A DNA stretch of 64,000 bases from Candidatus Saccharimonadota bacterium (GTDB taxonomy: Bacteria > Patescibacteriota > Saccharimonadia > Saccharimonadales > Saccharimonadaceae): contig JAPUFB010000004.1 in NCBI GenBank assembly GCA_027492255.1, positions 186,001 through 250,000 of the forward strand. Direction: 5' to 3'. The notes below the pieces were generated by a model. It searched no databases and was not told the origin of the DNA. It worked only from the letters and a program-made list of their open reading frames with translations. This document shows, piece after piece, positions 16,229 through 25,158 of the stretch. The first letter of the stretch is position 1; each line of letters opens with the position of its first letter. The position numbers were made by a program, and so were the translations under genes.

Positions 16229-16272
16229 ACGCTATATATTTTAACATAACAGGTACTTAAGCGGGGCTTAAT

Positions 16273-17364
16273 CTAAGAGAAGTTAATCGACGAGGCGTGC
16301 TCTAGATATGCCATCATGAAACCGTCAAGCTTGCCATCAAGCACACTGGCCGTATCTTTGTCCTCATACTTAGTACGTGTGTCTTTGACAAGTTGATATG
16401 GGTGTAAGACGTAATTGCGGATCTGATTCCCCCAGCTTGCTGATTCTCCGGCACGAAGATCAGCCAAGTTTTCTGCGTGTTGCTCAAGTTGCATTTGGGC
16501 AAGCTTGGAACGCAGGATTTTCATCGCAGTTTCTTTATTTTGCAATTGAGAACGCTCATTCTGGATTGCAACGACGGTATTCGTTGGAATATGTGTGACT
16601 CTAACTGCACTATCAGTAGTATTAACACTCTGACCACCATGGCCTCCTGCGCGGTAAACGTCAATTTTCAGATCTTTGTCATCAATCACTATTTCGTCCG
16701 GCGCATCAATCTCTGGCATGATTTCTACAAGTGCAAAACTGGTTTGGCGAAGATTATCACTATTAAATGGACTGAGGCGTACCAGCCGATGGACCCCATG
16801 CTCAGACTGCAGTTTACCGTATGCATACGGCCCACTCACACTGTACGTAGCATTTTTAAGCCCTGCCTCCTCACCAACTGAACGTTCGACAAGTTCGACT
16901 TTCATACCGGCTCTTTCTGCCCAGCGCAAATACATGCGCTCAAGTATCCCTGTCCAATCCTGGGCATCAGTTCCGCCCGCTCCAGCGCTAAATTTTATGA
17001 TAGCCGCATGATCATCATACTCACCCTTATAGAGTAAGTCTCTCTTGAGCCTAAGAAACTCCTGTTCAAGAGCGGTGATTTGAGTACCAAATTCATCCGT
17101 CATCGTCTCATCACCGATCACCATTAACTCTTCGATGTCCTCAACTTGAGACACGAGTGTCTGCCATGGTTCAATCTGTGCCCTGAGACTCGCAGATTGC
17201 TTGCTTAGTATCTGTGCACGCTCAATATTAGTCCATACATCACTTTCAGCAAGCTGGGCATCAATTGCCCCTAGCTCTTGTTGCTTCATATCTAAGTGAA
17301 GCTGCTCGACTGATTCATCGAGACTCACGCGTAAATGCCTGACACGCTCTAGGAGAGGTTGCAT
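16273..17364 (-). CDS. prfB: Peptide chain release factor 2 (RF2)
   Basis: 363 residues. [16 protein letters not shown] is the catalytic loop, and RLSPFNSDNLR holds the SPF tripeptide that reads UGA/UAA stops. The reading frame is continuous, without the programmed frameshift found in many prfB genes. The ATG at 17364 sits one base after the predicted transcript start, so the mRNA is essentially leaderless; a longer open frame to 17496 runs over the divergent murI gene and is rejected. Confidence 0.95.
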   Translation of the reverse strand: MQPLLERVRHLRVSLDESVEQLHLDMKQQELGAIDAQLAESDVWTNIERAQILSKQSASLRAQIEPWQTLVSQVEDIEELMVIGDETMTDEFGTQITALEQEFLRLKRDLLYKGEYDDHAAIIKFSAGAGGTDAQDWTGILERMYLRWAERAGMKVELVERSVGEEAGLKNATYSVSGPYAYGKLQSEHGVHRLVRLSPFNSDNLRQTSFALVEIMPEIDAPDEIVIDDKDLKIDVYRAGGHGGQSVNTTDSAVRVTHIPTNTVVAIQNERSQLQNKETAMKILRSKLAQMQLEQHAENLADLRAGESASWGNQIRNYVLHPYQLVKDTRTKYEDKDTASVLDGKLDGFMMAYLEHASSINFS

Positions 17365-17371
17365 ACTATAT

Positions 17372-17379
17372 ATTATACT
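17372..17379. promoter_or_regulatory. Overlapping divergent -10 boxes of prfB and murI
   Basis: prfB uses TATAAT on the minus strand (17377-17372) and murI uses TATACT on the plus strand (17374-17379). They share four base pairs. The start codons are only 24 bp apart, so the two polymerases cannot bind at once. Confidence 0.5.
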
Positions 17380-17388
17380 GGAGTAACG

Positions 17389-18030
17389 ATGAAAATTGGC
17401 GTGTTTGACTCTGGAATCGGCGGCGAGAAGGTTGCATATGACCTGCAGGTTCATTTTCCTGACGCAAAAATCATAACCGTAAGCGATCGAGAACATCTTC
17501 CTTACGGGTCAAAAAGCGAGGCCGAGATTACCGCTCTCACCCATGCCGCCATCCAACCGCTCCTGAGCGAGCAGTGTGATACTATCGTTATCGCCTGTAA
17601 CACCGCAACATCAGTCGCTCTCACGTCTTTGCGTCTCACGTATCCCGAACAAAAATTTATCGGTATTGAACCAATGATAAAACCGGCTGCTACTATGACA
17701 AAAACTGGCGTTATATGTGTTTGTGCTACCCCGGCTACACTCGCCAGCGAACGATATAGTAATCTAAAGAATACATTTGCCACTGACATCACTGTTATCG
17801 AACCTAATTGTTCCACATGGGCATCGCTCATTGAAACAAGTAGTTTAGATGAAGAACTAGTTAGACAGCAGATTATCGATTGTCTCGACAGAGATAGCGA
17901 TATTATCATCCTTGGCTGTACGCATTATCATTGGATAAAAGAACTTATTGAGTCTATTGCCAAAGACCGCGCTATAGTACTTGAACCAACCTCTGCGATC
18001 GCCGCGCGCATTAGCTCACTAATTGAGTAA
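17389..18030 (+). CDS. murI: Glutamate racemase
   Basis: 213 residues, somewhat short for the family (about 260). It interconverts L- and D-glutamate to supply D-Glu for peptidoglycan. GVFDSGIGG (Asp7, Ser8), the first catalytic Cys70 in ACNTATS and the second in LGCTHYHW are present. GGAG lies 5 nt before the ATG at 17389, although promoter placement predicts a leader of only about 3 nt. Its 3' end overlaps that of murD, the enzyme that uses D-Glu, by 20 nt. Confidence 0.88.
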   Translation: MKIGVFDSGIGGEKVAYDLQVHFPDAKIITVSDREHLPYGSKSEAEITALTHAAIQPLLSEQCDTIVIACNTATSVALTSLRLTYPEQKFIGIEPMIKPAATMTKTGVICVCATPATLASERYSNLKNTFATDITVIEPNCSTWASLIETSSLDEELVRQQIIDCLDRDSDIIILGCTHYHWIKELIESIAKDRAIVLEPTSAIAARISSLIE

Positions 18031-19294
18031 CTGCTTCGACAAACTTATCACCACGGTCAGCATAGTTTTCGTACTGCCCAAAACTTGCACTGGCTGGACT
18101 AAGGATAACGACTGAGCCATCTACGGCGATTTCTGCTGCTTTTGGAACAACCTCATCCATACGCCCCTCGATCCGATATACAGTAATACCGGCAGCAAGT
18201 GCGAGCTCATAAATCTGTTCGCCTGTCTGTCCAATCGCAATAACCGTAGCACCGACGTCTCGACATTTGCCAATAATCGCGTCGTAGCTTGAGCCTTTAT
18301 CGGATCCGCCAAGGATGATTATCTTTGGTGCATCAAAACTATCGAGAGCGGCAATTGCACTACCGGGTGTTGTCGCGATACTATCGTCGTAGTAGCGCAC
18401 TCCCTTCTTCTCTGCGACAAACTTCAGCCTGTGCGGCAAACCATGAAATTGACTGATCCCATTTTCTATACTCTCGGCGGTATCGATATACGACCAGCAA
18501 GCATCAATAGCAGCCGAAACATTATCATAATTATGTTTTCCAGGGATACGAAGAGCAGAAATCGAACAAATTTTTTGTTCTCCGTACCAAATATACCCAT
18601 CTGTTACATGAGCGGTTCGAGGGTCCTGGTAACCGATTTTTATCCCAGCTGGACTCTGGTCGGAAATCGTCTGTACGTCAGCACAGTGATTGTTATAGAC
18701 AAGTATATCTGTATTATTTTGGTGGCGCGTGATATTTGCTTTAGCTTGCACATATTCTTGCATGTCAACGTGGACGTTCAAGTGATCCGGTTCGATCATT
18801 AGAATAACAGCCGTGTGAGGACTAGTCTCTACGTCCCAGAGCTGAAAACTACTTAGTTCGTATACAACGATATCATCCTGCGTGATTTGAGGTAATACCT
18901 GAAGTGCAGGAGTACCAATATTTCCAAGGAGATGAACAGTTTTGCCATCAGCACGAAGGATATTAGCTATCAAACTACAGGTCGTTCCCTTACCTTTCGT
19001 TCCAGTGACACCTATGATTGGCGCTGGACAGCGGTCAAAAAATTCATTGGTTGCTGACCATACTTTACGAGCACTTGAAAGTCTTTGAGGTGGCAGGCCT
19101 GCGGTTCTTACAACAAGATCATAGCTACCTAGATCATTGAAAATATCTGGACCGAAACGATGTTGAATATCTTCCGGAATATCAGATTGTTCTCGCTCAT
19201 CAAGCACCGTAATTTCAGCGTCTTTTTCCTTGGTTTGCCAATACTCAAGACTAGCTTTTCCTTCGATACCATACCCTGCAATCGCAATTTTCAC
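18011..19294 (-). CDS. murD: UDP-N-acetylmuramoylalanine--D-glutamate ligase
   Basis: 427 residues, normal length. It adds D-glutamate to UDP-MurNAc-L-Ala in the cytoplasm. An N-terminal Rossmann domain (IAIAGYGIEGKASLEYW) is followed by the ATP-binding GVTGTKGKGTTCS and the C-terminal ligase domain (ILGGSDKGSSYD). Starts with GTG behind AAGGAGG. It converges on murI and follows the M16 peptidase gene with a 9-nt gap. Confidence 0.94.
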   Translation of the reverse strand: MKIAIAGYGIEGKASLEYWQTKEKDAEITVLDEREQSDIPEDIQHRFGPDIFNDLGSYDLVVRTAGLPPQRLSSARKVWSATNEFFDRCPAPIIGVTGTKGKGTTCSLIANILRADGKTVHLLGNIGTPALQVLPQITQDDIVVYELSSFQLWDVETSPHTAVILMIEPDHLNVHVDMQEYVQAKANITRHQNNTDILVYNNHCADVQTISDQSPAGIKIGYQDPRTAHVTDGYIWYGEQKICSISALRIPGKHNYDNVSAAIDACWSYIDTAESIENGISQFHGLPHRLKFVAEKKGVRYYDDSIATTPGSAIAALDSFDAPKIIILGGSDKGSSYDAIIGKCRDVGATVIAIGQTGEQIYELALAAGITVYRIEGRMDEVVPKAAEIAVDGSVVILSPASASFGQYENYADRGDKFVEAVTQLVS

Positions 19295-19303
19295 ATCGCC
19301 TCC

Positions 19304-20590
19304 TTATTGTTGTTCGAATAATGGTTCAAATTTGCTTGATAGCTCACGAATAAATGCAATATCACTACTGCCGTAGGCGCCAAACGTCCAACAATTTGCG
19401 TGAAAAAAGGCTCGAGCGGTTTCGATAATTGCTTCTTTTGTTATAGCGTTAATTTGTTCTGGCTGACCCTCAAAATCTTCAATTTTACCATCGAAGAAAT
19501 AACGCCCAGCATACCAACCGTTGATACGACCAGCAGTCTGAGCACCCATTTGATGTCGGCCTAGTGCGTAACTTTTTGCCGCTTCAATTTCTGCCTCGTC
19601 AAGTTCACCTCTAAGAATTGCGCGAAGTTCAGTCACAATAATATCGATAACTTCACCGACTGTTTCAGTATTGGCTTGTGCACCAAAGTCCCAGGTACTG
19701 TTATGTTCATATGCTGAGGCATCTGAGAACATCGAGTAGACGATACCCCGCTTGCGTGCTTCGCCAAGGATACGCGAACGAAGCGTTCCTGTGAGGATAT
19801 GGTTAAGGCCCCCCATTGCATCGCTCTCTTCATCACTCAGCCTTCTTGATACCACCATTGACCACCCGAAGGTAAGATTTGGGGCATCTTTACGGCGTAT
19901 CAAGAATGGCGCCGCGCTATGCATCTCATCAACCGGTATTGGAAGCCGCTCGCCTTCCGGTAATTGCCATTCATTGAGCATTGCCTCAAGTCGTTTATGC
20001 TCACCCTCAAAGTCACCTGCAATAACGAAGCGTAGATTGCCGGCCGTATGGGTACGCTTGTAGTGTTCACGGATATCACTCACTTTGATGTCTCCAAGAA
20101 TCGCTAACCGCTCGGGATACGTTAACACGTCCTCGCCAAGTTCTTGCGATAATTTTAGCCATAAAAGACGATCCGGCACATTGAGGTAACCAGTTAGCTC
20201 GCTCTTAACATTGCCTCGTTCGCTCTGAAATTCATCCTCTACGAATATCGGTTCAGTAATAGCTGAGCGTTGCAGATCAAGAATCCGCTCCCATTCGAAC
20301 TTAGCGCACTCAGCTTCATAAACCATCGAGCGATCACTCGTATAGGCATTGTGGTATGCACCATTTTTTGTAAATTCACCTTCATAAGCATGGGCATCCT
20401 TGAATCGTTTGCTTGCACCGAATGCCATATGTTCCATGATATGGGCCGTTTCATAGATACTCTTATCACGCGCAAAACGATAACCTGCTCGAAAATGAAA
20501 TTGAGTACTCATAACTTGTGCACCGGGCACGTCGATTAATAACCCCCGCGCACCGTTTTTGAGCACAATTTCCTTAACAGTATGTTTCAT
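19304..20590 (-). CDS. M16-family zinc metallopeptidase
   Basis: 428 residues: an N-terminal active M16 domain and a C-terminal inactive domain. The inverted zinc motif H-x2-E-H is present as HIMEH (residues 50-54) in AHIMEHMAFGAS. Such peptidases degrade small peptides or process proteins; no signal peptide is seen, so a cytoplasmic site is likely. It lies 8 nt after the secA stop and is probably co-transcribed with secA. Confidence 0.87.
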   Translation of the reverse strand: MKHTVKEIVLKNGARGLLIDVPGAQVMSTQFHFRAGYRFARDKSIYETAHIMEHMAFGASKRFKDAHAYEGEFTKNGAYHNAYTSDRSMVYEAECAKFEWERILDLQRSAITEPIFVEDEFQSERGNVKSELTGYLNVPDRLLWLKLSQELGEDVLTYPERLAILGDIKVSDIREHYKRTHTAGNLRFVIAGDFEGEHKRLEAMLNEWQLPEGERLPIPVDEMHSAAPFLIRRKDAPNLTFGWSMVVSRRLSDEESDAMGGLNHILTGTLRSRILGEARKRGIVYSMFSDASAYEHNSTWDFGAQANTETVGEVIDIIVTELRAILRGELDEAEIEAAKSYALGRHQMGAQTAGRINGWYAGRYFFDGKIEDFEGQPEQINAITKEAIIETARAFFHANCWTFGAYGSSDIAFIRELSSKFEPLFEQQ

Positions 20591-20598
20591 CGTTGTTT

Positions 20599-23220
20599 TT
20601 ACTTTCGTTTTCGTGCGGCGCGTGTTGTTTTACGCTTCTTCTTAGCGGCTTTTTTCTTATCGTGTGCTTTAGTTTCAGTCGGAGATTTTTTGACTTTAAA
20701 TTCGGCTTCACTGTGTTTTTCGGCATGACCAATTTCATTCACGCCTATCTCAACTGCGCTCCGTGCTGCTTGCGTAAGCTCAGATTCGTATTTCTCGTCA
20801 GTAACCTGCTTCTGGTCAACTTCTTGACGCCGTACATGAAAGATCGTACGTAGCACTTCTTGACGAAGCGTCCCCTGCAAGCTTTCAAAGAGCTTTTGTG
20901 ACTCGCTACGGTACTCAACAAGTGGATCACGCTGGCCGACACTGCGCCAGTGAATACCATCACGAAGATGCTGCATGTTTTCCAAGTGATTCATCCAAAG
21001 AACATCAAGAACTTGAAGATATACTTCGCGCTCAACACCCCTCATCAGCTCAGGAGAGAGTTCTTTTTCTTTTTTAGCATATAGTTCTTTAACTGCATCG
21101 AGAGCCAATTCAAGCCGTACTCGATCTTTCTTTTCTTTGCCAATCTTCTCAACACGCGCATGATCAACTGGGAAAATTGTCTCAAATTCTTCGACAAATT
21201 TACGATTATTCTTGGATGGTACTACCGTCAGCTCTTTGACTGCATCGCCAATTAAACGCTCAATCTCAGGTTTAATATTTTCACCCTCAAGAATCTCACG
21301 ACGCACCTTATAGACAACTTTTCTATGTCGGTTGATAACGTTATCGTACTGGACGACATTCTTACGCGTATCATAGCTATAGCCTTCAACACGTTTTTGC
21401 GCAGATTCGAGAGTCTTACTTACTGCCTTATTTTCAATTGGTTGGTCATCCTCTACGCCAAGCCTATCCATAAGGAGAGCGATTCTCTCACCCTGAAAAA
21501 TACGCATCAAGTCGTCCTCAGTTGATACATAGAACTGCGTGACGCCAGGATCACCCTGACGGCCGCCGCGACCTCGAAGCTGATTGTCGATACGGCGTGC
21601 CTCGTGTCGTTCGCTACCAAGCACCACGAGTCCACCGAGCTTCTTAACTTCAGGATCCAGAACAATATCGGTACCACGACCAGCAATATTTGTAGCGAGT
21701 GTTACTGCGCCTTTTTGCCCTGCTTTTTCAACAATAGCTGCTTCACGTTCGTTATTTTTGGCATTCAAAAGTTCGTGAGGAATCTTCGCTTTTGTCAGTG
21801 ATTTGCTGATTAACTCATTTTTTGCAATTGATGCTGAGCCGATAAGTACCGCCCGGCCAGCTTTATGAAAGGCCTCAACATCAGCAACGAGTGCTTTTAT
21901 CTTCCCTGCCTCATTCTTAAAAATCTTATCCGGACGATCTTCTCGAACAAGTGGTTTATTTGGTGGTATCTGCACCACATCGAGACCGTAAATCTGCTGA
22001 AACTCTTCCGCTTCAGTATAAGCAGTACCTGTCATTCCAGATAATTTCTTGTAAATACGGAAGTAGTTTTGAAATGAAATTGTTGCAAGCGTCATACTTT
22101 CCTGCTGGACACTGACGCGCTCTTTTGCCTCGATAGCCTGATGAAGACCTTCATTGTAGCGTCGGCCATGCATGAGACGACCCGTAAACTCGTCGACGAT
22201 AATTACCTCGCCCTCATTTGTCACTACATAGTCTTTATCTCGTTTAAACAGTACCTGGGCCTTTAGTGATTGATCGAGGTGATATACCGAACGAACATGA
22301 TCTGGGCTAAATAGGTTTTTAATACCAAGCATCTTCTCAACCTTATCAACGCCCTCGTCAGTAAGACTCACACTACGGCGTTTTTCATCAAGAATATAGT
22401 GCTCTGGTTTTAGTGCAGAGGCAATCCCAGCAAACATAATATAGTTTTCAGGATTCTCCATCGCAGGTGCGCTAATAATAAGTGGTGTACGTGCTTCGTC
22501 AATCAGGATAGAGTCTACCTCGTCAACAATCGCAAAGTTGAGATCGCGTTGGCGCAAAAGATCGACTTCATTTGTCATGTTATCGCGTAAATAATCAAAA
22601 CCAAATTCATTATTTGTACCATAGGTAATATCGGCCGCATAAGCTTCTTTGCGAGTACACGGTCTCAACATCTTCATGCGTGAATCGGTATGCTCAGGAT
22701 TATCAAATTTTGGATCAAAAATAAATGATTGTTCGTTAATAATTACACCTGTTGACATGCCTAGGTAGTGATACACCTGACCCATCCATCCCGCATCGCG
22801 CTGAGCAAGATAATCATTGACCGTCACAACGTGAACACCTTTTTCCTCGAGAGCATTGAGATATACCGGAAGTGTCGCCATGAGTGTTTTACCTTCACCG
22901 GTTTTTAGTTCCGCGACATTACCTTCATGAAGCACCATACCCCCCATCAACTGAACATCATAGTGTCGCTGTCCGAGCACCCGGTCACCAGCTTCTCGTA
23001 CAAGCGCAAATGCGTCAGGCAGAATCGTATCAAGGGACGCACCTTTTTTCGCAAGATTTTTCTTAAGTACTTCTGTTTGCTTCTTTAGCTCACCTACCTT
23101 CATAGCATGGTATTTTTCTGCTAGTTTATTAATTTCGGCAACTTTTTTCTCGAGACGTTTGAGCGTCCGCTTCTGCGGATCACCAAAGACTTTTGTTAGT
23201 GCACCTTGTCGACTCACCAT
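20599..23220 (-). CDS. secA: Preprotein translocase ATPase SecA
   Basis: 873 residues. It drives unfolded precursors through SecYEG. Walker A AELKTGEGKTLMATLP, DEVDSILIDEARTPLI, and ATNIAGRGTDIVL with the helicase motif RGRGGRQGDPG are clear. The usual C-terminal zinc-finger (three Cys plus Cys/His) is missing; the protein ends in a Lys/Arg-rich tail (KKKAAKKKRKTTRAARKRK). GGGAAG precedes the ATG, and the leader is about 52 nt. Confidence 0.97.
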   Translation of the reverse strand: MVSRQGALTKVFGDPQKRTLKRLEKKVAEINKLAEKYHAMKVGELKKQTEVLKKNLAKKGASLDTILPDAFALVREAGDRVLGQRHYDVQLMGGMVLHEGNVAELKTGEGKTLMATLPVYLNALEEKGVHVVTVNDYLAQRDAGWMGQVYHYLGMSTGVIINEQSFIFDPKFDNPEHTDSRMKMLRPCTRKEAYAADITYGTNNEFGFDYLRDNMTNEVDLLRQRDLNFAIVDEVDSILIDEARTPLIISAPAMENPENYIMFAGIASALKPEHYILDEKRRSVSLTDEGVDKVEKMLGIKNLFSPDHVRSVYHLDQSLKAQVLFKRDKDYVVTNEGEVIIVDEFTGRLMHGRRYNEGLHQAIEAKERVSVQQESMTLATISFQNYFRIYKKLSGMTGTAYTEAEEFQQIYGLDVVQIPPNKPLVREDRPDKIFKNEAGKIKALVADVEAFHKAGRAVLIGSASIAKNELISKSLTKAKIPHELLNAKNNEREAAIVEKAGQKGAVTLATNIAGRGTDIVLDPEVKKLGGLVVLGSERHEARRIDNQLRGRGGRQGDPGVTQFYVSTEDDLMRIFQGERIALLMDRLGVEDDQPIENKAVSKTLESAQKRVEGYSYDTRKNVVQYDNVINRHRKVVYKVRREILEGENIKPEIERLIGDAVKELTVVPSKNNRKFVEEFETIFPVDHARVEKIGKEKKDRVRLELALDAVKELYAKKEKELSPELMRGVEREVYLQVLDVLWMNHLENMQHLRDGIHWRSVGQRDPLVEYRSESQKLFESLQGTLRQEVLRTIFHVRRQEVDQKQVTDEKYESELTQAARSAVEIGVNEIGHAEKHSEAEFKVKKSPTETKAHDKKKAAKKKRKTTRAARKRK

Positions 23221-23278
23221 AAATGTAACTTCCCTCTCCTATCAGATACTTATCGGTCATTGGTTATTCTTAGGGAAT

Positions 23279-23284
23279 ATTATA
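23279..23284 (-). promoter_or_regulatory. secA promoter
   Basis: TATAAT on the minus strand; predicted start near 23272, with a leader of about 52 nt carrying GGAGAGGGAAG. Confidence 0.55.
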
Positions 23285-23311
23285 GCGCACAATCAGATGA
23301 AGTAGTAGCGT

Positions 23312-23692
23312 CTAGTTGCTTGGAAGCACACGAGTAGCGCGATGTTTTAGACGTGCAAACACTCCACGATTTCCTTCATACGGCTTGGTCATTTCCTTAT
23401 ACTTTTTGAGCTGTGTTGCAAGTTTTGCTTCAACAATATCAACCGCCGCAAGCATATTCATGGTTGAATCTTTCGCATTGATATTTTTGCCAGGTAATTT
23501 TAAGAGTACATCACACTCATACTTGTTACCATGAGCACGGTTTACTTCTTTGAGGACAACTTCAAGTTGGGCGGTTTTGCGTGCATGACGCGGGAGAAAG
23601 CGATCGAGTCGACCTAATTTCTTGTGAATATATTTTGTCGTATTTTCATCGAGATGGTATCGGACGCCACTTATGTCAATATGATCAATCAT
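23312..23692 (-). CDS. hpf: Ribosome hibernation-promoting factor family protein (HPF/RaiA)
   Basis: 126 residues, short form. Beta-alpha-beta fold with HIDISGVRYHLDENTTKYIHK, and AQLEVVLKEVNRAHGN. It binds the 30S decoding region in slow growth. The C-terminal dimerisation domain of long HPF is absent, which predicts 70S inactivation rather than strong 100S formation; this is inferred from family knowledge. AAAAGGGGGA lies just before the ATG, so this is a leadered gene. Confidence 0.9.
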   Translation of the reverse strand: MIDHIDISGVRYHLDENTTKYIHKKLGRLDRFLPRHARKTAQLEVVLKEVNRAHGNKYECDVLLKLPGKNINAKDSTMNMLAAVDIVEAKLATQLKKYKEMTKPYEGNRGVFARLKHRATRVLPSN

Positions 23693-23761
23693 ATGATCCC
23701 CCTTTTGATTACGATTAATGCCGTAATCTACCTATAGTATACTCTTCATACCTATGAAGAC

Positions 23762-25057
23762 TTACAGTATCTCGCGACCACCTAGGTATGGGCGAAGGAC
23801 TTCAGGTATCATCACATCCCCCTCTGCGGTCTGATTATTTTCAAGCAGTGCGATAAGTGGGCGTAACGAACTAGCAGTCGCATCGTTCGTATGAATTAGC
23901 TCTATAACGCCATCTGATCGTCGAACTCGTGTTTGAAGACGTCGTGCTTGATAGTCAGTCATGAGGTCAGCAGTATGTGTTTCGCGATACTTACCTTGGC
24001 CTGGTAGCCATACATCAATATCTACTCCTTTAGCATTCGGTTTTCCGATATCTGCAGTACATTTTTCAAGAACACGATACGGCAAACGAAGTTGTTGCAT
24101 AATATACTCTTGAATTGCAACCATGAATAAATGTTCTTCATAACTTGTTTCTTTAGTTGTGAGGCTCTCCATCTCCATCTTGTCAAACTGGTGAACCCGG
24201 AAAATACCTTCCATGTCTTTACCGTAGGTTCCCGCTTCTTTTCTGAAACTTGTCGCATACCCAAGATAACGAATTGGTAATTCCCGTTCGTCAATAATTT
24301 CTCCGGCATGCATACTGCCGAGCACATGTTCAGCGCTTCCCTGTAGCCATAATTCTTCGCCTTCAATCTTATACCGCTCATCACGAGGCTCAAGACGATC
24401 CATCTGATCATAGACTTCTGTCCGAATCAGGAGTGGTGGCAGCACTGGCTCAAATGGCTTACTGGAGACATGTAGGTGAGCCCCTTCTGCAATTTGTTTT
24501 AACACCGACTCATCAGTCAACTGGTTCATAATCCACTGCATGAGCGCCCACTGCAGCTTTACAAGATCTCCTTTTATATAGGCAAAACGCGCGCCAGTCA
24601 CCTTTGCGGCCCGTTCTTTATCAAGCCAACCTTTTGGCTCAGCAATCTCCGCATGGTTCTTAACGCTAAAATTAAATCCGGGTTGCTCACCGACTCGTTT
24701 TACTTCAATATTTTCGTCTTCACTTGCACCAACAGGAACTCCTTCCCATGGCATATTTGGAACTTTTTTGAGCAATGCAAAAAACTCTTCATCAAGTTTT
24801 GCGAGATACCCTTCTCTCTCAGAAAGCTCAATTTTTATCTGCTTTCCTTCATCGATTAAAACCTGCTCTGGCCGGCCACCCTTCATCTTCGCAGCATTAT
24901 CATTTCGTCGTGACCTCAGGCCTTCAACCTGCTGTTGTAGTTCTCGACGAGACTCGTCGAGTTTAAGTAATTCTTGCACATCGACTGTATAACCTTTTTG
25001 ACTGGACGCTTCTTGCACGCGCTCAGGATTTTCTCGAATAAAACGTATGTCTAACAT
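23762..25057 (-). CDS. serS: Serine--tRNA ligase
   Basis: 431 residues. N-terminal coiled-coil arm (about 30-100) for tRNA-Ser, then the class II core with motif 2 SFRKEAGTYGKDMEGIFRVH. The true start is the ATG at 25057 (MLDIRFIRENPERVQE); the open frame extends to 25150 without support. TGC-TATACT places transcription about 4 nt before the ATG. Confidence 0.94.
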   Translation of the reverse strand: MLDIRFIRENPERVQEASSQKGYTVDVQELLKLDESRRELQQQVEGLRSRRNDNAAKMKGGRPEQVLIDEGKQIKIELSEREGYLAKLDEEFFALLKKVPNMPWEGVPVGASEDENIEVKRVGEQPGFNFSVKNHAEIAEPKGWLDKERAAKVTGARFAYIKGDLVKLQWALMQWIMNQLTDESVLKQIAEGAHLHVSSKPFEPVLPPLLIRTEVYDQMDRLEPRDERYKIEGEELWLQGSAEHVLGSMHAGEIIDERELPIRYLGYATSFRKEAGTYGKDMEGIFRVHQFDKMEMESLTTKETSYEEHLFMVAIQEYIMQQLRLPYRVLEKCTADIGKPNAKGVDIDVWLPGQGKYRETHTADLMTDYQARRLQTRVRRSDGVIELIHTNDATASSLRPLIALLENNQTAEGDVMIPEVLRPYLGGREIL

Positions 25058-25067
25058 ATTACTTAAA

Positions 25068-25073
25068 AGTATA
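25068..25073 (-). promoter_or_regulatory. serS near-leaderless promoter
   Basis: TATACT with an extended TGC on the minus strand; predicted start 25061, ATG at 25057. Confidence 0.55.
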
Positions 25074-25158
25074 GCATCTTGAGCAGCAAAAAACTCTTGC
25101 ATAAACAGGTGTCGATAGCGTATTATGACACTAGAGCTAAAAAGAGACAAAAATTGAC

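Noticed and set aside
16273-17364. Programmed frameshift in prfB
   Set aside because: The N-terminal region is one continuous frame with no in-frame UGA; no frameshift is needed.
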